Counted from the first letter of the stretch, positions 43,182-52,658 are shown. The stretch: DNA of 64,000 bases from Maridesulfovibrio sp050916235 (GCF_050916235.1 NZ_CP104854.1:3224001-3288000), one strand, 5' to 3'. Notes: a model not told the origin generated them from the letters alone. Numbers and translations are program-made.

Positions 43182-46100
43182 ATGAATGTAGAAATCTCCA
43201 CCCTCGACAGCCAGATTATCGAGCGAGGAAAGCAGTTTTTCGGTTCCATTTCCGGCGAGGCACCTTCGGTTTTCAATAAGGGCTGGTGGACCGGTAAGGT
43301 CATGGACTGGGCAATGAAGAATGAGGATTTCAAGGTCCAGATGTTCCGGTTTGTGGACGTTCTGCCCTATCTGAATACCTCTGAATCACTTTCCAGACAC
43401 ATCGAAGAATACTTCGCTGCTGACGACAGCAACATCCCCGACGTGCTCAAATGGGGCGCAACCAAGACCGGTTTCGGCGGCGGCCTTGTGGCCAAGGTGC
43501 TCAACAAGACCATCCGGGCCAACATTGAAGGTATGGCCCGCCAGTTCATCATCGGTCAGGAAGCCAAGGAAGCGGTCAAGGGTATCCGCAAGCTGCGTAA
43601 GGACGGGTTCGCCTTTGTTCTCGACCTGCTGGGCGAAGCCACTGTTTCCTCCGAAGAAGCCGATGCCTACCGTGACGGTTATCTTGAAGTTCTCGACGCC
43701 ATTGAAAAGGAATACAAGAAATGGGACGGTCTCGACACCGGAGGAGAACTTGACTGGGGACACGCTCCCAAAATCAATGTCGCTGTAAAGCCCTCCGCAT
43801 TCTACTCCCAGTCCAAGCCTGTGGACATAGAGGGAACAGTGGAAGGGATGATTGCCAACATTGAGCCCGTCTACAAGAAAGTGATGGGTATGGGCGGCTT
43901 CATGTGCATTGATATGGAAGCTCTCAAATATAAGGAGCCCACCGTTGAGATGTACAAACGTCTGCGTAAAAAGTATTCCGACTACCCTCATATCGGAATC
44001 GTTTTCCAGGCCTACCTCAAGAGTGTAGAAAAGGATGTTGCCGGACTGATCGAGTGGGCCAGAGAGGAGAACCTGCCGATCTCCATCCGTCTGGTAAAGG
44101 GTGCCTACTGGGATTACGAGACCGTTATGGCCAAGCAGAACGACTGGGAAGTTCCGGTCTGGACCCGCAAGCCCGAATCGGACATGGCCTATGAGCGCAC
44201 AGCCAAGATGATTCTCGAAAATCACGATATATGCCATTTCGCCTGCGCATCCCACAACATCCGCACCATCTCGGCAGTAATGGAAATGGCCAAGTCTCTG
44301 AATGTTCCCGATGAAAAGTACGAGTTCCAGGTACTTTACGGAATGGCCGAACCCGTACGCAAGGGCCTGAAGAATGTCGCCAAGCGTGTCCGTCTTTACT
44401 GCCCCTACGGCGACCTGATTCCCGGCATGGCCTACCTTGTACGCCGCTTGCTGGAAAACACCGCCAACGAGTCCTTCCTCAAGCAGACTTTTGCCGATGA
44501 AGCGGATGTGAACATTCTGCTTGAAAATCCGGAAAAGACCCTTGAGCGTGAACTCGCCGCAAAGCCGCGCAAAACCGGCAGGAAGATCCCCGAAGGCGAA
44601 CTGCCGCCGTTCAACAACTTCCCTCCCGCGGACTTTACTCTTCCGGAACAGCGAGCTGCCTTCCCGGCTTCCATTGCAAAAATACGCAAGGACATGGGAA
44701 AGCGGTATCCGCTTTACATCGGCGGTCAGGAAGTTGTGACCGGCGATACTCTGGACACCTACAATCCTGCGGATACCTCAGAGATCATCGGCTCCGTCTG
44801 TCAGGCCGGAACTGCCGAAGTTGACAAGGCCGTTGCTGTTGCAAAGAAAGCCTACATCGACTGGCGCAATGTTTCTCCACGTGAACGTGCAGGTTATCTG
44901 CTCAAGGCTGCACAGTACCTTAAGGACAACATCTACGACATGTCCGCTCTTCAGGTGCTGGAAGTAGGCAAGCAGTGGGATCAGGCTCAGGCAGACCTTG
45001 CCGAAGCCATCGACTTCCTTGAATACTATGCCCGCGAGATGATCCGGCTCGGCGATCCCAGACGCATGGGTAATGCCCCCGGTGAATACTCCCAGTATTT
45101 CTATCAGGGCAAGGGGGTGGCCGCAGTAATCGCTCCGTGGAACTTCCCGCTGGCAATCAGTGTGGGCATGGTCTCCGCTGCCATTGTTGCCGGATGCCCG
45201 GTTGTGTACAAGCCTGCCGGAATTTCCTCCGCAGTCGGCTACGGTCTGGTTGAAATGTTCAAGGCAGCCGGACTGCCTGAAGGCGTATTCAACTACATTC
45301 CCGGACGCGGTTCTGTCATGGGCGACCACCTTGTTGATCATCCGGACATCGCAGTCATCGCATTCACCGGTTCCATGGAGGTCGGTCTGCGTATTCAGGA
45401 ACGTGCCGCCAAGGTTCATCCCGGTCAGGAACAGTGCAAAAAGGTCATCGCCGAAATGGGCGGCAAGAACGCAATCATCATTGACGACGATGCCGATCTC
45501 GACGAAGCCGTGCTTGGCGTGCTTTATGCCTCCTTCGGCTTCCAGGGTCAGAAATGTTCCGCCTGTTCCCGCGTGATCGTACTTGATGCCATTTATGACC
45601 GTTTCGTGCACCGCCTCAAGGAGGCTGCCGAGTCCGTTAAGCTCGGACCTGCTGAAGATCCTGCTAACTATATGGGACCGGTCGTGGACAAGGGGGCACA
45701 GAAGAACGTTCTCGAATACTGCAGAATTGCCGAATCCGAAGGCAAGGTGCTGGTGAAGCGTGAAGTGTCTCCTGAACTGCAGGCCAAAGGCTGCTACGCC
45801 CCCATGCTGATCGTGGAAGGCATCAACAAGGGGCACCGCATTGCTCAGGAAGAGGTCTTCGGTCCTGTTGTTGCCGTCATGCGGGCCAAGGATTTCGACG
45901 AAGCCATCGATATTGCCAACTCCACCAAGTTCGCGCTTACCGGTGCTGTTTATTCCAGAAGCCCCAAACACCTTGATCTTGCCACCCGTGAATTCCGTGT
46001 CGGTAACCTTTACCTCAACAAGCCCAGCGTAGGTGCTCTTGTTGAAAGGCACTCTTTCGGCGGATTCAAGATGTCCGGTGTCGGCTCCAAGTCAGGCGGC

Positions 46101-46202
46101 CCCGATTACCTGCTGCAGTTCATGGACCCGCGTCTGGTTTGCGAAAACACCATGCGTCGCGGTTTTGCACCCATCTCCGAAGATGACGACTGGGTAGCAT
46201 AG
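43182..46202 (+). CDS. putA: Bifunctional proline dehydrogenase / glutamate semialdehyde dehydrogenase
   Basis: 1006-residue enzyme that oxidises proline to glutamate in two steps (FAD-dependent proline dehydrogenase, then NAD-dependent P5C dehydrogenase). The first domain covers about 100-460 (RLVKGAYWDYETVMAK, LYGMAEPVRKGL and YCPYGDLIPGMAYLVRRLLE). The aldehyde dehydrogenase covers about 500-1000, with APWNFPLAIS, the catalytic Glu in IAEMGGKNAII and the catalytic Cys in GQKCSACSR. No ribbon-helix-helix domain is present at the N-terminus, unlike E. coli PutA. AAGGAGA lies upstream; a strong terminator follows. Confidence 0.95.
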   Translation: MNVEISTLDSQIIERGKQFFGSISGEAPSVFNKGWWTGKVMDWAMKNEDFKVQMFRFVDVLPYLNTSESLSRHIEEYFAADDSNIPDVLKWGATKTGFGGGLVAKVLNKTIRANIEGMARQFIIGQEAKEAVKGIRKLRKDGFAFVLDLLGEATVSSEEADAYRDGYLEVLDAIEKEYKKWDGLDTGGELDWGHAPKINVAVKPSAFYSQSKPVDIEGTVEGMIANIEPVYKKVMGMGGFMCIDMEALKYKEPTVEMYKRLRKKYSDYPHIGIVFQAYLKSVEKDVAGLIEWAREENLPISIRLVKGAYWDYETVMAKQNDWEVPVWTRKPESDMAYERTAKMILENHDICHFACASHNIRTISAVMEMAKSLNVPDEKYEFQVLYGMAEPVRKGLKNVAKRVRLYCPYGDLIPGMAYLVRRLLENTANESFLKQTFADEADVNILLENPEKTLERELAAKPRKTGRKIPEGELPPFNNFPPADFTLPEQRAAFPASIAKIRKDMGKRYPLYIGGQEVVTGDTLDTYNPADTSEIIGSVCQAGTAEVDKAVAVAKKAYIDWRNVSPRERAGYLLKAAQYLKDNIYDMSALQVLEVGKQWDQAQADLAEAIDFLEYYAREMIRLGDPRRMGNAPGEYSQYFYQGKGVAAVIAPWNFPLAISVGMVSAAIVAGCPVVYKPAGISSAVGYGLVEMFKAAGLPEGVFNYIPGRGSVMGDHLVDHPDIAVIAFTGSMEVGLRIQERAAKVHPGQEQCKKVIAEMGGKNAIIIDDDADLDEAVLGVLYASFGFQGQKCSACSRVIVLDAIYDRFVHRLKEAAESVKLGPAEDPANYMGPVVDKGAQKNVLEYCRIAESEGKVLVKREVSPELQAKGCYAPMLIVEGINKGHRIAQEEVFGPVVAVMRAKDFDEAIDIANSTKFALTGAVYSRSPKHLDLATREFRVGNLYLNKPSVGALVERHSFGGFKMSGVGSKSGGPDYLLQFMDPRLVCENTMRRGFAPISEDDDWVA

Positions 46203-46226
46203 ACAGCTTACTGAAATCTGAACATA

Positions 46227-46272
46227 AACCCCCGGCAGACTCCGTTAAGCTCTGCCGGGGGTTTTCTTTTTG
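46227..46272. terminator. Terminator between putA and the lipoprotein gene
   Basis: AAACCCCCGGCAGA (46227-46240) pairs with TCTGCCGGGGGTTT (46252-46265), followed by TCTTTTT. Located between converging genes. Confidence 0.85.
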
Positions 46273-46275
46273 AAG

Positions 46276-46310
46276 CGGGATGCCTCCGGCGGCCAAAGGG
46301 CCGCGGGTCC
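46276..46310 (+). repeat. Degenerate intergenic repeat, copy D (fragment)
   Basis: GCGGGATGCCTCCGGCGGCC followed by AAAGGGCCGC. The GATGCCTCCGGCGGC core matches the CCTCCGGCGG end of copies B and C. A shorter trace (GGATGCCTCCGGCG) is at 21687-21700. Confidence 0.45.
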
Positions 46311-46317
46311 TAAAAAG

Positions 46318-46962
46318 TTATCCCACCAGACCTGCGAGATCTTTTTCCAGCTCCTCGAAGATTTCTTTTATTCCCTGATTCATCGCATCTATCAGCTCGT
46401 CTGCAGAGTTGCCTTTCATGGGTATTTCACGGCTGAAGTTGCGGGAATAGATGATGGGGATGGCCGCTTTGTTGTTGTCCAGCAGGAAGAACTGCATGTT
46501 GAGCACGGCTTTGGGTTGCGGCTGTGAATAGTCTCCGTAGATGGAGTTTACGATTCCTTCGAGCAGCAGTTCTCCGGTCACCATGCTTTCCGGGCCGAGG
46601 ACATTGGCAAAAAGCCCTGAATCAGACATCCACAGCCGCAGTTCCTGAGTCATGAGGGCTGCCGGGGGGATGAAGAACGAGTTGTAGTAATCAGCTTCAT
46701 ACGCGTTGGGACCGATTTTGTAGACAAGATCCCGGTCCTCGTAGCGCGGGGAAATCTTCACCCGCCGGATGATCAGGGTCTTGGCTGATTTGGCCTGACT
46801 TGCGGGGCTGTCGTCCCGTTTCACGTCAATGGTGAAATACTTGCGATCAAGGGAGGGACGGTCGAGTTTGACGCAGCCGCCGGCGAAAATCAGCAGACAG
46901 AGGGTAAAAAGCAGTCCTGCCGAACCGTATAGACATGACTTTGTAAGGGTAAAGCGTCGCAT
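46318..46962 (-). CDS. ABC-transport auxiliary lipoprotein (PqiC/YmbA-like)
   Basis: 214 residues. Signal peptide with lipobox FAGGC (about residue 30), then a domain typical of ABC_trans_aux lipoproteins, which sit at the outer membrane and work with MCE-type lipid transporters (TLIIRRVKISPRYEDRDLVY, DYYNSFFIPPAALMTQELRL). GGAGA precedes the ATG by six bases. It lies 244 bases downstream of the MCE protein gene on the same strand, separated by a repeat element; a functional link with that transporter is likely. Confidence 0.8.
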   Translation of the reverse strand: MRRFTLTKSCLYGSAGLLFTLCLLIFAGGCVKLDRPSLDRKYFTIDVKRDDSPASQAKSAKTLIIRRVKISPRYEDRDLVYKIGPNAYEADYYNSFFIPPAALMTQELRLWMSDSGLFANVLGPESMVTGELLLEGIVNSIYGDYSQPQPKAVLNMQFFLLDNNKAAIPIIYSRNFSREIPMKGNSADELIDAMNQGIKEIFEELEKDLAGLVG

Positions 46963-47130
46963 TTATTTCTCCATTATGCGGATTGAAACCGCTTATAGCC
47001 TGTGATCAAACTTGGTTGGCTAGTCTGAGTAGTTCACCAATTCAATCAGAACATGCCGTTTTATAAATTAAAAAACAGCTGCTTGTGCAGGTAAATTTGT
47101 TCTCTCATCTTATGACGCGTGGTCAATTCC

Positions 47131-47206
47131 CGTAGCGAAGCACGTTGAAAGTTTTTGGGACTCTTAAACCCTTTTCCAGAAAGGGCTTAAGCCGCCGGAG
47201 GCATCC
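47131..47206 (+). repeat. Degenerate intergenic repeat, copy B
   Basis: Same orientation as copy A: TAGCGAAGC, GAAAGTTTTTGGGACTCTTA, AACCCTTTTCCAGAAAGGG, and an end AGCCGCCGGAGGCATC. It splits the lipid-transport gene cluster and ends inside the stop of the MCE gene. Confidence 0.6.
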
Positions 47207-48351
47207 TATTTTACCTGACCCTTTTTAGGCGGTTCTCCGAAGAGCACGCCGGACGGGTACTGTCTTGCTTCGTTGCTTAGTTCCCGCAGGTTTTCGACCA
47301 GCCTGCGCACGTTGTCCAGAATGGCCTCTATGTTACCCTGCTGCCCGGCAACTGTCATGTTGACTCTTGAAAGCGTTCCCTCGAAGCGCACCGCGGCGGC
47401 CTTGATCTTGTCCGAAGCCTCGCTGATGTTGTTCAGGGTCGTTGAGAGGTCGGTCAGGGTCTGCTTGGTCTGGTTGCTTGTCAGGTAGGTCTCGACCCCT
47501 CCGGCCGCTCTTTTGGCGCTGGCCGAGGCGGTGCGGATATCCTTCATGGCGGCAATGATGTCACCCGAAGAGTTTTCCATGACTGTACGCAGGTTGCGGG
47601 CTGCAACGGCAACATCTGGCATTACAGTGTCGATCTCGGGTGCTGCCAGCAGCCGGTTGAGCCGGGAGAGGAATTTTTCCGCCTCGGTCAGGGTTCCGGT
47701 CAGCCTTTTGCTGATTTCCCCGGTATCGGAGTTGGACAGGAACCGCTCCATGCTCTGGGCCACGGCCCTGACGTCTTCAATGGCATCGGCGATGGAAGCC
47801 TTGTTGATGTCTTCAAGGGTTTCGCTGATGGACGCCACGGCCCCTTCAACCCTGCTGAGCATTGAGGGGGCTGAGGGTACATAAAGATACTTGGGTTTCC
47901 ATGCGATCTTCAGCGGCTGGTTTTTGTCCGGGTCCACGTAGTCTATTTCAAGGAACAACTGTCCGGTAAGGCCCAGGGAGACCGGGCGGGCGCGCAGCCC
48001 CCTGTCCACCTCTGTACCCAGATAGCGCATCAGGTCCGTAACTTCCTTGGTCTTGAACATCTCGTGGTTCAGGTCTCCCTGCACATAAACGTAGCGCAGT
48101 TCGGTCTGATCCATGGTCATGTAGTGGTCGGTGACAAAACCGATTTCACTTACCGAGCCGATCTTTACCCCCCTGAACTTGATGGGGGACCCCACTTCCA
48201 GTCCGTTGACTGATTCATTCAGGTAGGTTTCCATTTTGATGGAATTCTCGAAAAGTTTCCCGGCTCCGAGGATGGCCAGAACCGACACCAGCAGCATGGT
48301 GCCAACAATTATGAAAAGTCCCAGCCGGAACGGGTTGGTTTTGCGGCTCAT
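47206..48351 (-). CDS. MCE-family lipid transport protein (MlaD-like)
   Basis: 381 residues: an N-terminal membrane anchor (about 11-30), one MCE domain (about 38-120, with NGLEVGSPIKFRGVKIGSVS) and a long helical C-terminus (about 160-360) rich in Thr/Ser/Ala. E. coli MlaD is about half as long, so this resembles the longer MCE proteins that may reach across the periplasm. GGAG lies before the ATG, inside the end of the ATPase gene, giving coupling. Part of the permease-ATPase-MCE order on minus. Confidence 0.88.
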   Translation of the reverse strand: MSRKTNPFRLGLFIIVGTMLLVSVLAILGAGKLFENSIKMETYLNESVNGLEVGSPIKFRGVKIGSVSEIGFVTDHYMTMDQTELRYVYVQGDLNHEMFKTKEVTDLMRYLGTEVDRGLRARPVSLGLTGQLFLEIDYVDPDKNQPLKIAWKPKYLYVPSAPSMLSRVEGAVASISETLEDINKASIADAIEDVRAVAQSMERFLSNSDTGEISKRLTGTLTEAEKFLSRLNRLLAAPEIDTVMPDVAVAARNLRTVMENSSGDIIAAMKDIRTASASAKRAAGGVETYLTSNQTKQTLTDLSTTLNNISEASDKIKAAAVRFEGTLSRVNMTVAGQQGNIEAILDNVRRLVENLRELSNEARQYPSGVLFGEPPKKGQVK

Positions 48352-48353
48352 AT

Positions 48354-49160
48354 TTACTCCGTCCCCGTGCTGTCTGTGGCAGACGGGGATTTTTCTTTAT
48401 TCAGGTCAAGGCTGCGCAGGAAAAAGCTGCGCACGGTCGGGTGGTCGGATTCATCGCGCAGTACGCGCGGGTCGCCTTCGGCGATGATCCCTTTGGTGTT
48501 CCTGTCGAGCATTATTACTCGGTCGGCTACTGAAAAAATTGACTGGAGTTCGTGGGTGACGATTACAAAAGTAACACCCAGCGAGCGGGAGAGGTTGCGG
48601 ATCAGTTCATCAAGCTCCGCCGAGGTGATGGGGTCAAGCCCTGCGGAGGGTTCGTCGAGAAACAGAATTTTCGGGTCCAGGGCCATGGCCCGGGCAATGG
48701 CCCCGCGTTTGAGCATGCCCCCGGAAAGTTCGGACGGCATTTTGTCGGCAGAGGCTTCCAGTCCGACAAGGGAAAGTTTCATGCGCGCGGTGTAGTCCAT
48801 GGCCTCGCGGGGCATGGAGGTGAATTCCTCCAGCGGCAGCCGCACGTTCTCCAGCAGGGTCATGGAGCCGAACAGCGCGCCCATCTGGTACATGACTCCG
48901 ATGCGGCGCAGAATATCGAGCCTCTTGTTGCCCCATGCGGAGCCTATGTCGTCCCCGTCGATGAGGATTTCACCGCCTGCCGGGGGGTAAAGTCCGATCA
49001 TATGCTTCAGCACGGTACTTTTTCCGCATCCCGACCCGCCGAGGATGATGAATATTTCACCCTTGCGCACGTCAAAGGAGATGTTGTCGATGATGACAGA
49101 ATCCCCGTAGGCGCAGGTAAGGTTGCGTACGTCAATAATTGTTTCGTTGTTTCCAAGCAC
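48354..49160 (-). CDS. Lipid-transport ABC ATPase (MlaF-like)
   Basis: 268 residues with Walker A GGSGCGKST, the LSGGMLKRGAIARA signature (the usual Q/R after GG is ML, as in MlaF-type proteins) and Walker B FLDEPSAGLDP. Start is GTG at 49160, two bases after the permease stop. Energises the MlaE-like permease. The C-terminal tail (NKEKSPSATDSTGTE) is extra. Confidence 0.9.
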   Translation of the reverse strand: MLGNNETIIDVRNLTCAYGDSVIIDNISFDVRKGEIFIILGGSGCGKSTVLKHMIGLYPPAGGEILIDGDDIGSAWGNKRLDILRRIGVMYQMGALFGSMTLLENVRLPLEEFTSMPREAMDYTARMKLSLVGLEASADKMPSELSGGMLKRGAIARAMALDPKILFLDEPSAGLDPITSAELDELIRNLSRSLGVTFVIVTHELQSIFSVADRVIMLDRNTKGIIAEGDPRVLRDESDHPTVRSFFLRSLDLNKEKSPSATDSTGTE

Positions 49161-49162
49161 CG

Positions 49163-50266
49163 TCAGATACCCGCCAGAAAGAATATCACCGCGAAAAGTC
49201 CGTCAAATACCGCGATAAGGATAATGCCGCTGACCACCGCGCTGGTGGTGGAGTCGCCCACTGCACTGGCCCCGGATCTGGTAACCAGTCCGCGCTGGCA
49301 GCCGATCCCGGCTACAAGGAAGCTGAAAACCACCGCCTTGAGCATGCCCCCGTTGAAATCCGCCCAGTGTACGTTCTGGAAAACTCGACCGCAGTAGGTA
49401 GCCAGCGGATAGTCCATGGAGAGCATTACCAGAGCGCCGCCCACAAGAGACATGAAGTTGAAAAACAGTGTCAGCAGCGGGGTGACGAAAACCGTGGCCA
49501 GCACCCTCGGCAGCACCAGAAAATTGACCGGGTTGAGCCCCATGGTATTGAGTGCATCCAACTCCTCGTTCACCTTCATGGTCCCGATTTCAGCGGCAAA
49601 GGCCGAACCGGTTCTTCCGGCAAGCAGGATCGCCGTGACCATCGGTCCCAGCTCCCGGAACATGACCAGTCCGAGCATATTGGGAACAAATATTTCCGCG
49701 CCGAAGCGCATGAGGGAAACTGCGGACTGGAAGGACATGATCAGTCCCATCAAAAAACCGATGAGCAGAATGATCGGAAGACCGTCGGCCCCCACTTTTT
49801 CGCAGGTAAGCCAGAAGTCTGGCCAGCGGATGCTGTTGCGCCGGGTGGCCGTGTCCATGGCTGCCAGAACGCAGTTGCCGGTAAATTCGATCTGGGCGCG
49901 CATGTCTGCGGCAACGGCCTGTCCGGACAGCCCTACCGAGGTTATCCAGCCCCGAATCCCTGATAATCCACCGGATGCTGAGGCTGGAGGTGCGGCTTTG
50001 TCCACGTCGAAAAGGTTCAGGAAGCGTTCGAATTCAGGCTTCAGTCCGGTAACGCGCAGAGTTCCGCCTTTATCCCGGCAGAGCACCTGCAGCATCATGA
50101 AAAGCGAAGCCCCGCCGCCGTCGAGATAGTCAATCCCGGAGCAGTCCACTTCCCTTGCCCCGGACCCTACGGCAGAGCGGGCCTTGTTCCAGACCTCACC
50201 CGCACCTTCGGCGTCGAGGCGGCCGGATATTTTCAGGGTTCCCCCCGATTCTGCGAACTTAATCAA
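49163..50266 (-). CDS. STAS-MlaE-type lipid transport permease
   Basis: 367 residues. An N-terminal STAS-like domain (1 to about 95) is fused to an MlaE/YrbE permease (about 110-367, with LMGLIMSFQSAVSLMRFGAE and GRTGSAFAAEIGTMKVNEEL). In E. coli the STAS protein MlaB is separate. The position normally held by a Ser/Thr in DSG is Gly here (YLDGGGASL), so phosphorylation there is not expected. Start is TTG at 50266. First gene of the cluster. Confidence 0.9.
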   Translation of the reverse strand: MIKFAESGGTLKISGRLDAEGAGEVWNKARSAVGSGAREVDCSGIDYLDGGGASLFMMLQVLCRDKGGTLRVTGLKPEFERFLNLFDVDKAAPPASASGGLSGIRGWITSVGLSGQAVAADMRAQIEFTGNCVLAAMDTATRRNSIRWPDFWLTCEKVGADGLPIILLIGFLMGLIMSFQSAVSLMRFGAEIFVPNMLGLVMFRELGPMVTAILLAGRTGSAFAAEIGTMKVNEELDALNTMGLNPVNFLVLPRVLATVFVTPLLTLFFNFMSLVGGALVMLSMDYPLATYCGRVFQNVHWADFNGGMLKAVVFSFLVAGIGCQRGLVTRSGASAVGDSTTSAVVSGIILIAVFDGLFAVIFFLAGI

Positions 50267-50538
50267 GCCTGATCCTGTTGTTTTATCATTCGTATCATTG
50301 CCAGTTATACCCCTGATTTAACAGGAGAGGGCTGTAAAGGGAAGAACGAAGTTTTTGTGGTTTAATGATTTATGTTTTCGAACTGTATGCTGATTCAAAA
50401 TGTACCGGTACATTGTGTCAAAGTTCAATTCTTTAAACCTGTTTTTGGTTGCATGTATAACTGTACAAATTATACAATAATATAAAGTATAATTATAAGA
50501 CTTTGTATTTAATCGCAAATTGCGAACAGGAGATTTAA
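50267..50538 (+). promoter_or_regulatory. AT-rich control region of the chemoreceptor gene
   Basis: 272 bases with several dyads: a perfect 16-base palindrome AATGTACCGGTACATT (50399-50414), two overlapping TGTA-N-TACA pairs (50454-50467 and 50462-50476), and TCGCAA-A-TTGCGA (50513-50525) directly before the Shine-Dalgarno AGGAG. Multiple regulator sites are likely; their identity is unknown. Confidence 0.4.
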
Positions 50539-52503
50539 ATGACTATCAAGGCAAAACTATGGGCCATTGGCCTGCTGGCCTCGGCCGGTTTTATAATCAT
50601 TTTTACTGTGGGGCTGATAGGGGAGCGGCTCGTCAGGGAAGCTACGGTTCTGGAGGAGCATGCAGCAGAAACAGAGGTCGCAATGCTGCAGGCCCGCAGA
50701 GCCGAGAAAAATTTTATTATTAGGCATGACACCAAATACATTGCCCTTGTTGAAAAACAGGTGAAGGTCATGAAGGAAAGGCTGGCCATGCTTAAGGACT
50801 CTTCGCTGGGGGGGTACACGGCAAAGGGTCTGAAGGCAGTGGAGAAGTACAACACCGCGTTTATGACAGTAGCCAGAGATCTGAAATCCATGGGACTGGA
50901 CAAGTCCAGCGGTATCCAGGGGCAGTTGCGTGAAGCCATAAGGGAGGTTGAAAAGCAGGCTGCCCATATGGACCCGGCCATAGAAGCAGGAATCCTGCGG
51001 CTGCGCAGGCACGAGAAAAATTTCCTGCTCTGGCAGGACAGCTCACATCTTGAATCATTAAGTCGTGAAATAACAGGCTTCAAGGATTCAATAAGGAATG
51101 CCTCCATTTCAGAGGCTCAGGTCGCGGACCTTCTTGTCGGGTTGGAAAACTATCATACCCTGTTGCAGTCGTATGCCGCTCTTGCTGCAAGCATAGACAG
51201 CAACAAGCAGATTTTCATTGAATCCGCCCGCAGTATGGAGCCGATGCTGGAGGATCTGGCCGGAGAGGCATCGGCCATGCTGCATGAGCGGAAGAATCTT
51301 ATCTCCAACATCTCGCTGGGGGTTGAAGGCGTAACCATTCTGTTGCTCCTCTTTGTCATTTTCCTGATTATAAAGTCCATTCTGGAGCCGCTTAAATCAC
51401 TTGAGCTCTGCGCCGAGCAGGTCAGTGAAGGCAGTTACGATGCCTGTGAGAAACTGCAGCTGAGCGGGGAGCTGGAGTCCCTGCGTGAGATGATGGTGTT
51501 GATGATAGTGAAGCTCAAGAAAAGCATGGATGAGGCCAGAGAAAACAGCCGCGAGGCCGAAGTCCAAGCCGTAAAGGCCAATCGCGCCATGGAGGAAGCC
51601 CACCGGGAGAAGGAACATGTTGCCGCTTTATTTGACACCATGTCCGCAATTTCCGGGCAGGTGGACCTGATAACCGAAGAGTTGCATACCGTTGCCCACA
51701 ATCTGGCAGCAGAAGCAGAGGAAATCAGGACCGGGGCCAACAGCCAGCGCATCAAGACCGATGAAACCGCCGTTGCGGTCCGGCAGATGAATGCCTCCAT
51801 AGTGCAGGTTGCGGAAAAGGCTTCACGGGCTTCAGCGGGAACCGTGGAGGCCAGCCGCAGGGCAGAGGAAGGATTTACCATAGTCGGGCAGGTGGTTGAA
51901 TCGACCGACAAGGTCAAAACACACACCCAGTCTCTGAAAAAGGCGTTGTCGGAATACAGCCATCAGGCTGAGGCCATCGGCCAGATCATGAACGTGATAT
52001 CCGACATTGCCGATCAGACCAACCTTCTGGCCCTTAACGCAGCCATTGAAGCCGCTCGGGCCGGTGAAGCCGGGCGCGGCTTTGCGGTCGTCGCCGATGA
52101 GGTCCGCAAACTGGCGGAGAAGACCATGGATGCGACGCAGGAAGTCGGCAGGGCCATATCTGGAATCCAGAGCGGAACCGAGGCCAGTCTTTCACTGATG
52201 AACGAAACTGAGCAGGCCGTGGACCTTTGCTTCGAAAAGGCCTGCGGAGCCGGTAATTCCCTCAAGGACATCGTGTCCATTGTCTCCGAGTCGGCCGGGC
52301 AGGTCAGGTCCATTGCCACGACTACCGAAGAGCAATCCAGTTCATGTGAACAGATCAACTGCTCGGCGGTGGAGATCAATTCGGTTTCAAACGAGACCTC
52401 GGCACGGGTCGACCAGTCTTTCAAGGTCATAAGAAATATCACCGGGCTTGCATCTGAACTTAAAAAACTGACCGGGAAGTTGAACAACTGCCGGGCAAGC
52501 TAG
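50539..52503 (+). CDS. Methyl-accepting chemotaxis protein with HBM-like sensor
   Basis: 654 residues. TM1 at about 7-28, a long helical periplasmic sensor (about 30-255, with the repeated ARRAEKNFIIRHDTKYI and LRRHEKNFLLWQDSSHL that mark a helical bimodular HBM domain), TM2 at about 268-290, HAMP, and the signalling tip DIADQTNLLALNAAIEAARA. HBM domains bind organic acids in other bacteria. AGGAG precedes the ATG. No terminal CheR-binding pentapeptide. Confidence 0.92.
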   Translation: MTIKAKLWAIGLLASAGFIIIFTVGLIGERLVREATVLEEHAAETEVAMLQARRAEKNFIIRHDTKYIALVEKQVKVMKERLAMLKDSSLGGYTAKGLKAVEKYNTAFMTVARDLKSMGLDKSSGIQGQLREAIREVEKQAAHMDPAIEAGILRLRRHEKNFLLWQDSSHLESLSREITGFKDSIRNASISEAQVADLLVGLENYHTLLQSYAALAASIDSNKQIFIESARSMEPMLEDLAGEASAMLHERKNLISNISLGVEGVTILLLLFVIFLIIKSILEPLKSLELCAEQVSEGSYDACEKLQLSGELESLREMMVLMIVKLKKSMDEARENSREAEVQAVKANRAMEEAHREKEHVAALFDTMSAISGQVDLITEELHTVAHNLAAEAEEIRTGANSQRIKTDETAVAVRQMNASIVQVAEKASRASAGTVEASRRAEEGFTIVGQVVESTDKVKTHTQSLKKALSEYSHQAEAIGQIMNVISDIADQTNLLALNAAIEAARAGEAGRGFAVVADEVRKLAEKTMDATQEVGRAISGIQSGTEASLSLMNETEQAVDLCFEKACGAGNSLKDIVSIVSESAGQVRSIATTTEEQSSSCEQINCSAVEINSVSNETSARVDQSFKVIRNITGLASELKKLTGKLNNCRAS

Positions 52504-52622
52504 TCCGTTCAGCTTCAAGTCATCCTGTTAAGGTTTTAATCGTCAGTGCCGTCATCCCGTACTGCCGGGGAGACCTCCCGGTCCCGGCCCAGGGCAGGTT
52601 GAAACCGGCACACAAAAACATA

Positions 52623-52658
52623 CGCCCCGTAATATCAAAATATTACGGGGCGTTTTTT
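52623..52658. terminator. Terminator between the chemoreceptor and rpe
   Basis: CGCCCCGTAATAT (52623-52635) pairs with ATATTACGGGGCG (52640-52652) with a CAAA loop and TTTTTT. Shares the CGTAATAT core with the hairpin at 17.41 kb. Confidence 0.85.
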
